Shown here: in pieces, positions 50,062 through 60,947 of the stretch
Numbering within the stretch: position 1 is the first letter of the stretch
How the letters are laid out: the number at the start of each line of letters is the position of its first letter
From: Stictocephala bisonia
Lineage: Eukaryota; Arthropoda; Insecta; Hemiptera; Membracidae
DNA: 64,000 nucleotides
Direction of reading: 5' to 3'
NCBI GenBank assembly: GCA_035578905.1
Contig: JAQJVL010000292.1
Span: 298,001-362,000 of the forward strand
The notes under the pieces: model-generated
The model's input: the letters and a program-made list of their open reading frames with translations, nothing else
Told to the model about the DNA's origin: nothing
Database searches by the model: none
Position numbers and translations under genes: made by a program

Positions 50062-50539
50062 GTAAATGTAAGTAATTCTACAGAAACACCACTTTCGTTT
50101 ATTGCAATATTGAATTTTTACAAAAATATTTTTACTAGACTACTCTCAGCCTACATGATTATTTTTTATCTTTTGAATAATCAACACTATTGTATTTTCA
50201 TAGTTAATTATCGAATAACAGTGTTATAAAATATTGGTAATAATACTATTATTAGTTTTAAGGTGACTTTTCTTTTTTATTTTGAGGAACGCATATAAAG
50301 TTAACTGATAATTGTAAAATACTAAATACATGTATAACGTAATATCTTTCGCATTCATCATGTACGTATATCTTCACCTCAGCATCTTCCTTAATCCGGC
50401 TTTATCAAGAATTGCAGGATTATAATAGGATTGAATTTTATATTCTTGAATAAAGTTCGCCATATATAAAGAGTGTAACTAAAAAGGTGCCCTGGCTATA
50501 TATTTCCTGATTCTACACCTAATTTAGAGAAGAAAATGG

Positions 50540-51600
50540 AGAAATCAGAATATCTTTATTAAAAAACAACACAAAAGTTGCACAATAGTGTCAATACAAC
50601 TTAGACATCCACCAACTTGGTTTATGTGTTCGTTAAATCGAAGACGTCTGTCTATTTGTACACAAAAAAAATTTGGTTGAAGTGGTGGTATTAATTTCCA
50701 AGGCTCCAATGAAAAAAGTGAGTGGGTTAGCATTTCCTCTGTTATTTACTTGAAAATCTATAATATGTGTTTTATTGCTATTAAGATCAATTTTATTTAA
50801 ATTCAACGATTGAAGGAGTGCATTTACTTTTTCATAGGCCTTAACAATAATTAATTGCTGTCCAATTGACAGCTGACAACGACAGAGAAGTATGTATCAT
50901 CAGCGAACAGGCAAATATTTTTGTCATCAGCTGATCATTTACTCCTAGGGGAAGGTTTTTAATGAACAGGAGAAATAAGGTGGGCCCCAGAACCGGACCC
51001 TGAAACCCCTCTAATTACATCTGCCGGAGAAGAAGTGGCTGAATTGGCAAAAGGAATCTTCACTTGTTGAGTCCAATCACTAAAGTAGGAACAGATCCAC
51101 GAGTGCGTTATGCACCTAATACCCAAAGAATTAAGTCTTCTTGAAGTATTTTGTGGTCTACCATGTCGAAGGATTTTCGCAAATCAAAAACATACCGACT
51201 GATGGTTTGCCATCGTCAAGAGCTCGACCTGTTGCAGATATGAAAGAGTTTACAGCATCAACGCTTTCATCAATAAATCAAAAAGGCATAATGATTTATT
51301 TTTGGTAAACCCATATATTGATGCGGAGTAAGAAGACTGTTGCGTTCATAGAAATGAGTCTCCTGGAGAGGAAAACCCGTTCAAACAACTTAGCAAAAGT
51401 AGTTAGGACAGTGATCGGCATATAGTTGTTTTCATCGTTTTTGTCACCCTTTTATGAACTGGTCTTACTATGGCGTGCTTTAGCACTTCAGAAAACTGCC
51501 AGTCTCTAAGGAGAGGTTGATGATATGAAAAAGGGGCGATGATGCTAGATCATATACAATCCGTTTATGATGTAGTTCGAGAATAAAGTTTTATCGTATC
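50540..51600 (-). pseudogene. LINE reverse transcriptase pseudogene
   Basis: Minus-strand motifs in order, across many frameshifts: PLFHIINLSLETGSF, KNDENNYMPITVLTTFAKLF, ESVDAVNSFISATGRALDDG, a DLRKSFDMVDHKIL block (RT block with the first catalytic Asp), a GxxGPxLxxLF block, SLNLNKIDLNSNKTHIIDFQ, and finally GVQIDRRLRFNEHINQVGG (about 50,670-50,600). This is most of the RT domain of a Jockey/CR1-like element. The region around YADD is disrupted. There is no endonuclease, so it is 5' truncated and inactive. Confidence 0.85.
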
Positions 51601-51929
51601 CGTGGTTTGGGAAATGCCGTTGTTTTGGAAAGTTGTGTGTGTTTTTTTAATAAACTAAACGTTTTAGTTTAGGTCAAGTTTGAAACTATAGTAATTTATA
51701 ATGGTTCGTTTAGTTTAATAGATTTAATGCAGCGGGAGTTTAACAACTGAGCCATCATGAATGCCCGAGAGTGTGGGGTATCTTGCACTAGTATGTGATA
51801 TCACATGAATGGTTACGAATATACAAATTGTATAAACGTTGATAGGTGAACTCTGAAACTGTTTAATGTACTGCTGAATGTCTTCATTTGGTAAGGCACA
51901 AGACTTAATACTTAGGATGTGCTTTCATC

Positions 51930-52108
51930 ACATTAAGCGACTACTCACAACATTAATTCGTAGGGATTTATTCATAGGTTTGTAATTATCTGACTGATTT
52001 AAAGGTAATAAAGCGTCTTTAAAATTTTTAGTTCACTCCAAATTGGAACTTGGAGCAATCATCTGGCATCCATATCATGCATATCTCTCTGATACTATCG
52101 AAAATGTC
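51930..52108 (+). pseudogene. LINE ORF2 fragment adjoining a tandem array
   Basis: The plus strand reads LVHSKLELGAIIWHPYHAYL, then SDTIENVQ, preceded by a decayed LGF.IRLS.DFK block. This is the conserved SLVRSKLEYGSxIWxPxY...IExVQ segment after the RT domain in non-LTR retrotransposons. The similarity stops exactly where the ~100-bp array begins (about 52,108). Confidence 0.75.
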
Positions 52109-52109
52109 C

Positions 52110-52995
52110 AAAGTTGGTGTATGGCGTGCTCGACGATGCAACTCAGTTATCAACGTTTGAACTGTATTCCTTATGCAGGAGCGGCGGCTGGCTATGTTGG
52201 TTTATCTGCGGAAGTTGGTGTGTGGCGCGCTCGACGAAGCTACTCTGTTATCAACGTTTGAACTGGATTCCTTATGCAGGGGTGGCTGGGGGCTATGTTG
52301 GTTTATCTGCGGAATTTGGTGTGTGCGTGCTCGACGATGCAACTCTGTTATCAACGTTTGTACTGTATTCCTTATGCAGGAGCGGCGGCTGGCTATGTTG
52401 GTTTATCTGCGGAAGTTGGTGTGTGGCGCGCTCGACGATGCTACTCTGTTATCAACGTTTGAACTGGATTCCTTATGCAGGGGTGGCTGGGGGCTATGTT
52501 GGTTTATCTGCGGAATTTGGTGTGTGCGTGCTCGACGATGCAACTCTGTTATCAACGTTTGTACTGTATTCCTTATGCAGGAGTGGGGGGTGGCTATGTT
52601 GGTTTATCTGCGGAAGTTGGTGTGTGGCGTGCTCGACGATGCAACTCTGTTATCAACGTTTGAACTGTATTCTTTATGCAGGGGTGGCGGGTGTCATATT
52701 GGTTTATCTGCGGGAGTTGGTGTGTGACGTTCTTGACGATGCAACTTTGTTATCATCGTTTGCACTGTATTCCTTATGCAAGGGTAGCGGGTGTCTATAT
52801 TGGTTTAGCAACGGAAGTTGGAGTGTGGCGTGCTCGACGAAGCAACTCTGTTATCAACGTTTGTACTGTATTCCTTATGCAAGGGCGGCGGGTGGCTATG
52901 TTGGTTTAGCTACGGAAGTTGGAGTGTGGTGTGCTCGACGATGCAACTCTGTTATCAACGTTTGAACTGGATTCTTTATGCAGGGGTGGCGGGTG
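52110..52995. repeat. ~100-bp tandem array, 9 copies, 201-bp dimers
   Basis: GCTCGACGA(T/A)GCAACTC recurs at 52,128, 52,229, 52,329, 52,430, 52,530 and 52,631 to 52,933, with spacings alternating 101 and 100 bp. Two monomer types (GAAGTTGGTGTGTGGCG versus GAATTTGGTGTGTGCG) alternate, so the true unit is a 201-bp dimer in the first half. Because 201 is 67 codons, long frames persist (for example 52,114-52,965, 283 codons, starting at GTG). They encode a Cys/Trp-rich 67-residue repeat in all three plus frames at once, a typical array artefact. Confidence 0.9.
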
Positions 52996-53263
52996 TCATG
53001 TTGTCGATTAAATTATATTTATTTGTAATTGTTTCTTATTTATTTTGTTTTGTTGTTAAATATTTATAAGGTTATTTATCATGGTGCTTGTTAGCAGTTG
53101 TTCTTGTTGAAGATGGTCTGGAGTTTTGTTTATGTATAAGTTTCATTTCTCATTTATTTATTATACATTATATTAATGCTACAATGTAATTGGGTGAACA
53201 GATAGAAGGACTTAGTATATTAACGTGAGTTTCTGTAAAGTTAAAGTAAAGTTAAAAGTAGTT

Positions 53264-55165
53264 ACGACTGAATGGTTGACTTCGTGATGGAGCCCCCTTA
53301 GTTACTGACTAGTAAATCTGTATATGTTAGATTAGTCTACGACGGAATGGTTGAGTTCGTGATGGATCCCTCTTATTAACTAACTAGTAAATCTGTATAT
53401 GTTAGATTAGTCTACGACGGAATGGTTGAGTTCGTGATGGAGCCCCCTTAGTTACTGACTAGTAAATCTGTATATGTTAGATTAGTCTACGACGGAATGG
53501 TTGAGTTCGTGATGGAGCCCCCTTATTAACTAACTAGTAAATCTGTATATGTTAGATTAGTCTACGGCGGAATGGTTGAGTTCGTGATGGAGCCCTCTTA
53601 CTTACTGTCTTGTAAATCTTATATGTTAGATTAGTCTACGACGGAATGGTTGAGTTCGTGATGGAACACCCTTAGTTACTGTCTAGTAAATCTGTATATG
53701 TTGGATTAGTCTACGACTGAATGGTTGAGTTCGTGATGGAACACCCTTAGTTACTGTCTAGTAAATCTGTATATGTTAGATTAGTCTACGACTGAATGGT
53801 TGAATTCGTGATGGAGCCCCCTTACTTACTGTCTTGTAAATCTTATATGTTAGATTAGTCTACGACGGAATGGTTGAGTTCGTGATGGAACACCCTTAGT
53901 TACTGTCTAGTAAATCTGTATATGTTGGATTAGTCTACGACTGAATGGTTGAGTTCGTGATGGAACACCCTTAGTTACTGTCTAGTAAATCTGTATATGT
54001 TAGATTAGTCTACGACTGAATGGTTGAATTCGTGATGGAGCCCCCTTACTTACTGTCTTGTAAATCTTATATGTTAGATTAGTCTACGACGGAATGGTTG
54101 AGTTCGTGATGGAGCCCCCTTAGTTACTGTCTAGTAAATCTGTATATGTTGGATTAGTCTACGACTGAATGGTTGAGTTCGTGATGGAACACCCTTAGTT
54201 ACTGTCTAGTAAATCTGTATATGTTAGATTAGTCTACGACTGAATGGTTGTGTTCGTGATGGAGCCCCCTTACTTACTGACTAGTAAATCTGTGTATTTT
54301 AGATTAGTCTACGACGGAATGTTCGAGTTCGTGATGGAGCCCCCTTAATTACTGACTAGTAATACTGAGTAGTAAATCTGTATATGGTAGATTAGTCTAC
54401 GACGGAATGGTTGAGTTCGTGATGGAGCCCCCTTACTTACTGTCTTGTAAATCTTATATGTTAGATTAGTCTACGACGGAATGGTTGAGTTCGTGATGGA
54501 ACACCCTTAGTTACTGTCTAGTAAATCTGTATATGTTGGATTAGTCTACGACTGAATGGTTGAGTTCGTGATGGAACACCCTTAGTTACTGTCTAGTAAA
54601 TCTGTATATGTTAGATTAGTCTACGACTGAATGGTTGAATTCGTGATGGAGCCCCCTTACTTACTGTCTTGTAAATCTTATATGTTAGATTAGTCTACGA
54701 CGGAATGGTTGAGTTCGTGATGGAGCCCCCTTAGTTACTGTCTAGTAAATCTGTATATGTTGGATTAGTCTACGACTGAATGGTTGAGTTCGTGATGGAA
54801 CACCCTTAGTTACTGTCTAGTAAATCTGTATATGTTAGATTAGTCTACGACTGAATGGTTGTGTTCGTGATGGAGCCCCCTTACTTACTGACTAGTAAAT
54901 CTGTATATTTTAGATTAGTCTACGACGGAATGTTCGAGTTCGTGATGGAGCCCCCTTAATTACTGACTAGTAATACTGAGTAGTAAATCTGTATATGGTA
55001 GATTAGTCTACGACGGAATGGTTGAGTTCGTGATGGAGCCCCCTTAGTTACTGACTAGTAATACTGAGTGTAAATCTGTATATGGCAGATTAGTCTACGA
55101 CGGAATGGTTGAGTTCGTGATGGAGCGCCCTTAGTTACTGACTAGTAAATTTGTATTTCTTAGAT
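53264..55165. repeat. 75-bp satellite array, about 25 copies
   Basis: Unit GGAATGGTTGAGTTCGTGAT, GGAGCCCCCTTAGTTACTGA, CTAGTAAATCTGTATATGTT, AGATTAGTCTACGAC. TCTACGAC recurs every 75 bp (53,336, 53,411, 53,486), with 73-bp variants (AAATCTTATATG). A three-unit higher-order block repeats from about 53,570. A larger segment containing the GTTGTGTTCGTG, TGTTCGAGTTCG and ACTGAGTAGTA variants near 54,240-54,400 is duplicated 611 bp downstream (about 54,850-55,010). Confidence 0.95.
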
Positions 55166-55504
55166 TTGAACTTGTGTAAACCTACATTTTGTTACTTATT
55201 TGGGTTTTGAGTTATCGGATGCACCTTATATCGAAAGCAAAAACTTCCAAACAATATTAAGAGTCTCTAAAGTGAGCACTGCCTCAGATACCTTCTAAAT
55301 GGTTAGTTTGGTGGCGGTTCGAATGAACTTAAACACCAACTTTAGTTTTCTTCATCTTTCATGACACAGTCTGTCCAATTCACCATTCCGAAAGCCCCAG
55401 TCACGTATTACGAGTCCCTGCTTTGCTTTAGTATACAGAAGTGTGGAGATCTGGTTTTGGGGAGGAGAGAAGAAATGTATTGCCTGTAGATGTCAGCATT
55501 CTAC

Positions 55505-56115
55505 TTTCAAGAGATCATGTCTCTAGGATGATGGGTGGGTCCCAAAAGATCGTGTTTGTAAGTGGGTGAGTGGGTCCCAATAGGTTGTGTCAATAGAGTA
55601 AACGAATGGATCCTATGGGGTCCTGTCAGTAGGGTGGGCGAGTGCATCCCAGGAAGTTTTGTCAGTAGAGTGGGTGGGTGGGTCCCGGGTGTCTTGTCTG
55701 TAGGGTGGGCGAGTGGATCCCAGGAAGTTTTGTCAGTAGAGTGGGTGGGTGGGTCCCGGGTGTCTTGTCTGTAGGGTGGGCGAGTGGATCCCAGGAAGTT
55801 TTGTCAGTAGAGTGGGTGGGTGGGTCCCGGGTGTCTTGTCTGTAGGGTGGGTGAATGGGTCCCAGGATGTCTTGTCAGTAAAGTGAAAGGGTGGGTCTCA
55901 AAAGGTCATTTTTGCGACTCACCAAAAGTGGATGAGTGAGTCCCAAGGAGTTGTGTTAGTTAAGTGGGTAGATCCCATGGAGTTTTGTTAGTAGGGTGGG
56001 TGGATGGGTCCAGGTGGATTTACCACTAGGTTGAGCAGGTGTGTCCAAAGGCCCATGTCTGTTAGGTGGGTGGGCAGGCCCCTAGTGGTCGAGTCCCTGG
56101 GGTGGGTGGTTTGGT
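55505..56115. repeat. ~35-bp minisatellite with 71-bp higher-order unit
   Basis: G/T-rich units of the type GTAGGGTGGGTGGGTGGGTC-CC-GTTTTGTCA. In the middle, a 71-bp dimer (TAGGGTGGGCGAGTGGATCC ... GTGGGTGGGTGGGTCCCGGG) is tandemly repeated at about 55,630, 55,701 and 55,772. Outer units are more diverged. The 70-codon frame at 55,562-55,774 is incidental. Confidence 0.9.
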
Positions 56116-56159
56116 AGGTTTGGTGTACGGTAAATATAGGCACTACTAGACAGACAGCC

Positions 56160-57875
56160 TTATTCCACAGAGATAGACCTTAAGGCGATATCTAGCTCTT
56201 TTTGACCTTAATAACGATATAATAATAAGCATAACTGGCTAATATAGTTAAACAAAGTAAAATATAAGAAAATAATCTTTATTAAATCTCTATAGGCCCC
56301 TATAGATTATATTTATAACCGTTAATAACATTTTAAAATAAATTATTTAGTTCATTTTTAATAATACATGTATCTAGTTCTATGTTAATTATAGTTTTAA
56401 TTACTGCTGAATATGTGTTTTACTTTAAAGTAGCAAAGTTCACTCCTATACCCTGTCGTGGGACAGGACACACGTACATGACAAGCAGACTGAAGTGAAA
56501 GGTAAACAGACTACGGAGTAACGTAGGACTAAGTGCCTACTTAAGACTCTGACTAATCCGTCATGTTTGTTAGAGAGGTACAAGTTTGTAAATCTAAACT
56601 TAGGAACTTCTCAGACTCATGGACGACTTATTATAATAATGTTTTAACTCTACTAATGATCTACCTCTTTTGCTTGTTTCCTTCCACATATACGCTTAGA
56701 GCTTTCTTCTACTTATTACAGAAAATTGAAGGCAGTATTCGTCTTCAACTATAAGAGGTCTCCCATGTTCTTGTTTTTATGTCTGTTGAGAAGCCCATTC
56801 TTAATTCTATTTCAAACAAGTTGACTTGAAATAAACCTTTTTTTGTTTTATCTTTGAATGAAGAAAACCCTACAGTCAGGCCGCTTAGATTGTGACCTAC
56901 TGAAAATATCGGCGTGAAATTCACTGAGTGGTGGAAGTGAGATAGAGAATAACTTCCCCACTGTGTAATTTCATTTGAAAATGGGCATGAAAACTAGCTA
57001 GGTATACGGTAGCCCGCGTACTGGCAGTGCAGTATCAATCTCCGCCCATTAAGTCATCAGCAGCATTAGACGTTTGTTGGTTTTAGCATGGTTGATTTGA
57101 CGAATGAAGCTCAGAACGATTAAACCAAATAATTATTTAGTATTTAAATAACAATTCATAAGAATAACAGCAGAATGAATAATAATTTTTACAATAAATA
57201 ACAATTTATTACAGTTATATTTTACCTCTACAAAACCGGTTGAGCACAACCCGAAGTTTGAATGAGGAAGTTAGTATTACGCTGCTGGAAGGATCCCCTC
57301 TATGCTGAAATATATAATATAACACGCAGGTCGCAATCTGTCTGGCCCAATTGTAATAATTTATAGACCTACACCATTTGAAAGCTCTAACACACGTTTG
57401 AGGATATTATTCATGATCCTCGAAGAGCTCTTCCATCTACTATTTGTATACCTTTTGTTGAGTTTTGTACACTTTCAAACCTGTAGATTGCTGATTCATG
57501 CAACTTCAACTAGTAATCTGTACTTACTTTTATTGCAGAAAAACACCAAAAATACATACCTGAAACATAAAAACAAAGCAAATAAAACTGTCCTCTTTAA
57601 TATTACCACATTCAATGTAGGATTTAATAATTGTTTCTTAAACACACAGAAAAAATCGTTTTATAGAATCTTATCTATAACCACGTACTCAAAATAATTT
57701 AAGCCTGTTTAGTTAGTTACCTAAACAGATAACATCTAAAATATAACATTAACTTTAATTTTTGCCTTCACTTGGCTCTGCCTTTGATACCCATAAAATG
57801 TCTTTTTAAATTCATAATAAATTAATTTTATTTCAATTTAAGACTGGACAAATTCTTTATCTGTATTGTTCTATG
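56160..57875. other. AT-rich sequence with one dispersed repeat
   Basis: 56,450-56,565 is the second copy of the repeat at 10,555-10,690 (blocks ACATGACAAG, GAAGTG, GTAAACA, ACTAAGTGCCTAC). The frames at 56,563-56,754 and 57,398-57,697 are rich in Leu, Phe, Asn and Lys, and match no family I recognise. Confidence 0.45.
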
Positions 57876-57884
57876 TATTATCAA

Positions 57885-57912
57885 ATCAAATCAATCAAAT
57901 CAAATATTTATT
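57885..57912 (-). repeat. LINE 3' tail microsatellite
   Basis: Plus strand ATCAAATCAAATCAATCAAA..., so the element's 3' end reads TTTGATTTGATTGATTTGAT. Short 3'-terminal repeats replacing poly(A) are typical of CR1/L2-type LINEs and mark the reverse-transcription start. Confidence 0.85.
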
Positions 57913-58075
57913 TGCAATGACATTACAAAAATGTATAGCAAACGTCATCCCTATATAAAAATCTAAAACATACATCCCACATAAAAGCCTCTGTCAAAAC
58001 ATACATCATTTACTGTTGCACTCATAGTCACTCATACCAAATCCCCACTTCCGACACCGGTTGTCAGTCTTCTGA

Positions 58076-58342
58076 TTATGCGGTCTCCCAGTTGTATGCC
58101 ATAAACTCGTCCACACTATAAAATGCATGAGACGCTAAACAGCGTTTGAGACGAGTTTTTAACGCCTTGAGCGTTGGGGCATTCTTAATTGAATCCGGCA
58201 ACTTGTTGACAAAACGAACACCTGCGTGTGAGGGCAAGCGTTCGTGGACTACCGTCCTGTGATTCCCAGTTCGGTAGTTGTTTCTGCCTCTTGTGTCGTG
58301 TGTATGTATGTCCCGACCACTTGTCATAACGCTTTTGGACAT
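58076..58342 (-). pseudogene. ORF2 C-terminal piece, separated by a frameshift
   Basis: This 88-codon frame (MSKSVMTSGRDIHTHDTRGR ... GVRFVNKLPDSIKNAPTLKA ... KTRLKRCLASHAFYSVDEFM) is the C-terminal tail of the LINE ORF2. The GxRFxNKLPxxIK motif is the conserved ORF2 tail. It lies one reading phase from the upstream 867-codon frame, which stops at 58,346-58,344. The join lies in or near the homopolymer GGGG (CCCC on the coding strand) at 58,351-58,354; one surplus base there would account for the shift. The internal ATG at its start is probably not a real initiation codon. Confidence 0.88.
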
Positions 58343-58343
58343 G

Positions 58344-60947
58344 CTAAATAGGGGTTGTCTCCAGTATGTAAAGGCTAGGCAATGTCAACAGTTGCAATTT
58401 TTTAAATGTTTCTTTGCAGGTTTCTCTGAACTTTAATTGTGCAACAATGCGAACCGCTTGTTTTTGCAATTTAAATGCTCTGCTAAACTGATTGTTTGCA
58501 GAAGCTCCCCACAGCACCACACCGTAGGTGAGATGGGGGTAAATCAAACCGTAATAGGCCGTCATTAGAACTTGAATTGGGCAGAATTTTGCTAACGTTC
58601 TCAAAACATAAATGCCTGAGGACAATTTGGAGCAAATATGGTCCATGTGCGAATTCCAGGTCAACCCTCGATCCAGGTGTATTCCCAAGAATTTTGAACT
58701 AACAGTCTCATCTAACCGTTTATCTGCCAGCCAAATGAGTGGTCTCTCCATGTCATCATATGGTCGCAACGAAAATGACAAAACATTACATTTTGAGGGG
58801 TTTACTTCAAGATTGAGACTGTTGAAATATTGGACACAATTGTTTAAATCAAAAAAAGCTTGTTGTTCAAGGATCGGTGTTAATTTGTTTCTGTATAAAA
58901 GGGTCGTGTCATCTGCGTACTGAATGAGTTGCCCATGCATTAGCGATGACCCTATGTCGTTGACATAGATAAGAAAAAGAATCGGGCTGATTATTGAGCC
59001 CTGAGGAACTCCGTATCTCAGCTCTATTGGTTCAGAGAATTTGTCTGAAATTTGGACAACTTGGAATCGGTTGTTCAGAAAAGAGTGAAGCCACTTGAGT
59101 GGCACTCCTCTTATACCATAAAATTCAAGTTTGTCAAGCAGCTTAGAGTGGTCAACACAATCGAAAGCTTTTGATATGTCGAGAAATACACTAAGTGTGT
59201 AATCTCGATCTTCTAATCCCTCAACAACCTTCTCGACTAGACTCACAACAGCATCTACTGTCGATTTGTTTTTTCTGAAACCAAATTGGTTGTCAGAGAG
59301 AAGGTTGTGTCTGTTTAGAAACTGCACCATTCTAATTAAAAAGAGTTTTTCGAATACTTTGCTTAAAACTGGCAAAATTGAGACAGGCCTGTAATTGTTT
59401 ATGGAATAAGGATCACTTTTCTTTAAAATTGGACATACTTTTGCAACTTTAAGGAGTGAGGGAAAAACTCCATTTTCGAAAGATGAATTTATCAATTGCG
59501 TCAATGGTGTAATGATCTGTTTCGCAAACTTTTTAGTGAGCCACACGGACATTAAATATATATCGTTTGATTTTTTGGCTGGGAGCTGCTGAATAATTTT
59601 CTCGACCTCTTCCTCAACTACCGGAGCCAGTACCATTGATGTAACTGGGCTCCGTATACGCATAGGGGTTTCTTGTGGAGTTGAATGACAGGCGCCGAGC
59701 TCAAAAGCAACAGACGCGAAGAATCTATTAAACTCGTTTGCCACATCGGTCGAATCGTCTACAAGTCTTTCCCCAACTTTAACTTTAATTTGTTTCCGTT
59801 CTATTTGCTTATTGTTTATGATGTCCCACACAGTTTTGGGAACATTTTTAGATAAAATGATTGCTTTGGATACATTATACGATTTTGCGGCTTGGATAAC
59901 CTTTCTGTAAATTCTTTTGTAATTTTGGTAAAACAATTTGAAATTTTGATTTGTATTTGTTTTGTAAATTTTGGAGTAAAATTTGAGTTTTTCTCTCGAA
60001 ACCAAAATTCCTTTAGTTATCCATTTGTTATTTTTCTTTTTTGGTAAAGCATTGATTGTTTTAGTAGGACAACATGTATTTAAGTAAAAATTCAGGCAGT
60101 CTGAAAAATATTTAAAATTCTTTTCGACTGACTGTGATGAATTGAAACATTTCCACTTTTCTTTAGAAAGGGAAGCGTTGAGGAGGGCGATATTACTTGG
60201 CCTTGTGTCTCTTATTGTTTTGGTAATTTTGGGCTCCCTTACAATTGCATCCCCACTAATTACAGCCTCTTGGCCGTAGTGGTCGGAAATCGCTGTATTG
60301 ACCACGTAAACTGCGACACCTGAGAGATTGGTGATGACGTTGTCGATCGCTGTTTGAGTTGTTGCCGACACCCGCGTTGGTGTATTTATTAACAACTCCA
60401 GGCCGAACGTTCTTAGCAGGTCGATCAATCTTTTGGTGATTGGAGAATTGTCGACCAACGCGTCAATGTTAAAGTCACCCATCAGCACATAATTCTGTTT
60501 ATGTGCTGATAGGTGCATTAGTAATGATTCGAGTTTTGAGAAAAATATACCTTCATTTCCACTGGGAGATCTGTATATGCCGATTACGACTATTTTTGAA
60601 TTTTGTGTGTGAAATTTGATACCGACTGCTTCAAAATATTTTTCGATCGTCTCATTGAGAATGAACGTGTCGAAAGCATAATTTTGTTTCACGAAAATTG
60701 CGACACCTCCTCCTTTGGAGAGTTGACGGCAATATGTGCTGGCTAAATTGAAATTTGGAATTTGACAACGATCGATATTATTGTTATTGAATCCATTTTC
60801 AGTTACCACAAGCACGTCTGTTTGTAACTCCTCACACATGATTTGGATTTCTTCTAATTTGTTAGTGGCAAATTGGGCATTTTGATGAAGCAGTCGTATT
60901 ATACTTTGATTTGAGTTTGTGTGAGTTCGTTGAGTTGAGTCAGTCAA
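58344..60947 (-). CDS. LINE ORF2: endonuclease-reverse transcriptase
   Basis: This protein nicks target DNA and reverse-transcribes the element's RNA from the nick (target-primed reverse transcription). Numbered over 867 residues, the endonuclease spans about 18-230 with HQNAQ (N23), VVTENG (E50), YRSPSG (126-130), GDFNID (157-162), IDNVITN (201-207) and SDHYGQ (D222, H223). The reverse transcriptase spans about 450-770 with NNYRPVSILPVLSKVFEKL (517-535), VFLDISKAFD (D590), YGVPQGS (645-651), YADD (677-680) and KFLGI. All catalytic residues I can check are intact. The frame opens with TTG at 60,947, overlapping the ORF1 stop (ATTGAC). There is no in-frame ATG before the endonuclease and a stop lies upstream, so translation probably depended on reinitiation, or an ATG has been lost. 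It ends early through a frameshift; the natural C-terminus is the piece at 58,076-58,342. Confidence 0.95.
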   Translation of the reverse strand: MTDSTQRTHTNSNQSIIRLLHQNAQFATNKLEEIQIMCEELQTDVLVVTENGFNNNNIDRCQIPNFNLASTYCRQLSKGGGVAIFVKQNYAFDTFILNETIEKYFEAVGIKFHTQNSKIVVIGIYRSPSGNEGIFFSKLESLLMHLSAHKQNYVLMGDFNIDALVDNSPITKRLIDLLRTFGLELLINTPTRVSATTQTAIDNVITNLSGVAVYVVNTAISDHYGQEAVISGDAIVREPKITKTIRDTRPSNIALLNASLSKEKWKCFNSSQSVEKNFKYFSDCLNFYLNTCCPTKTINALPKKKNNKWITKGILVSREKLKFYSKIYKTNTNQNFKLFYQNYKRIYRKVIQAAKSYNVSKAIILSKNVPKTVWDIINNKQIERKQIKVKVGERLVDDSTDVANEFNRFFASVAFELGACHSTPQETPMRIRSPVTSMVLAPVVEEEVEKIIQQLPAKKSNDIYLMSVWLTKKFAKQIITPLTQLINSSFENGVFPSLLKVAKVCPILKKSDPYSINNYRPVSILPVLSKVFEKLFLIRMVQFLNRHNLLSDNQFGFRKNKSTVDAVVSLVEKVVEGLEDRDYTLSVFLDISKAFDCVDHSKLLDKLEFYGIRGVPLKWLHSFLNNRFQVVQISDKFSEPIELRYGVPQGSIISPILFLIYVNDIGSSLMHGQLIQYADDTTLLYRNKLTPILEQQAFFDLNNCVQYFNSLNLEVNPSKCNVLSFSLRPYDDMERPLIWLADKRLDETVSSKFLGIHLDRGLTWNSHMDHICSKLSSGIYVLRTLAKFCPIQVLMTAYYGLIYPHLTYGVVLWGASANNQFSRAFKLQKQAVRIVAQLKFRETCKETFKKLQLLTLPSLYILETTPI

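Noticed and set aside
52114..52965. 283-codon plus-strand frame with 67-residue repeats
   Set aside because: It lies wholly inside the 100/201-bp array, starts at GTG, and parallel frames are open too; no known domain. Treated as a tandem-repeat artefact.
57398..57697. 99-codon plus-strand frame
   Set aside because: Leu/Phe/Asn-rich translation of AT-rich DNA with no domain or homologue I recognise.
58612..58923. 103-codon plus-strand frame
   Set aside because: Antisense shadow of the LINE ORF2 reverse transcriptase.
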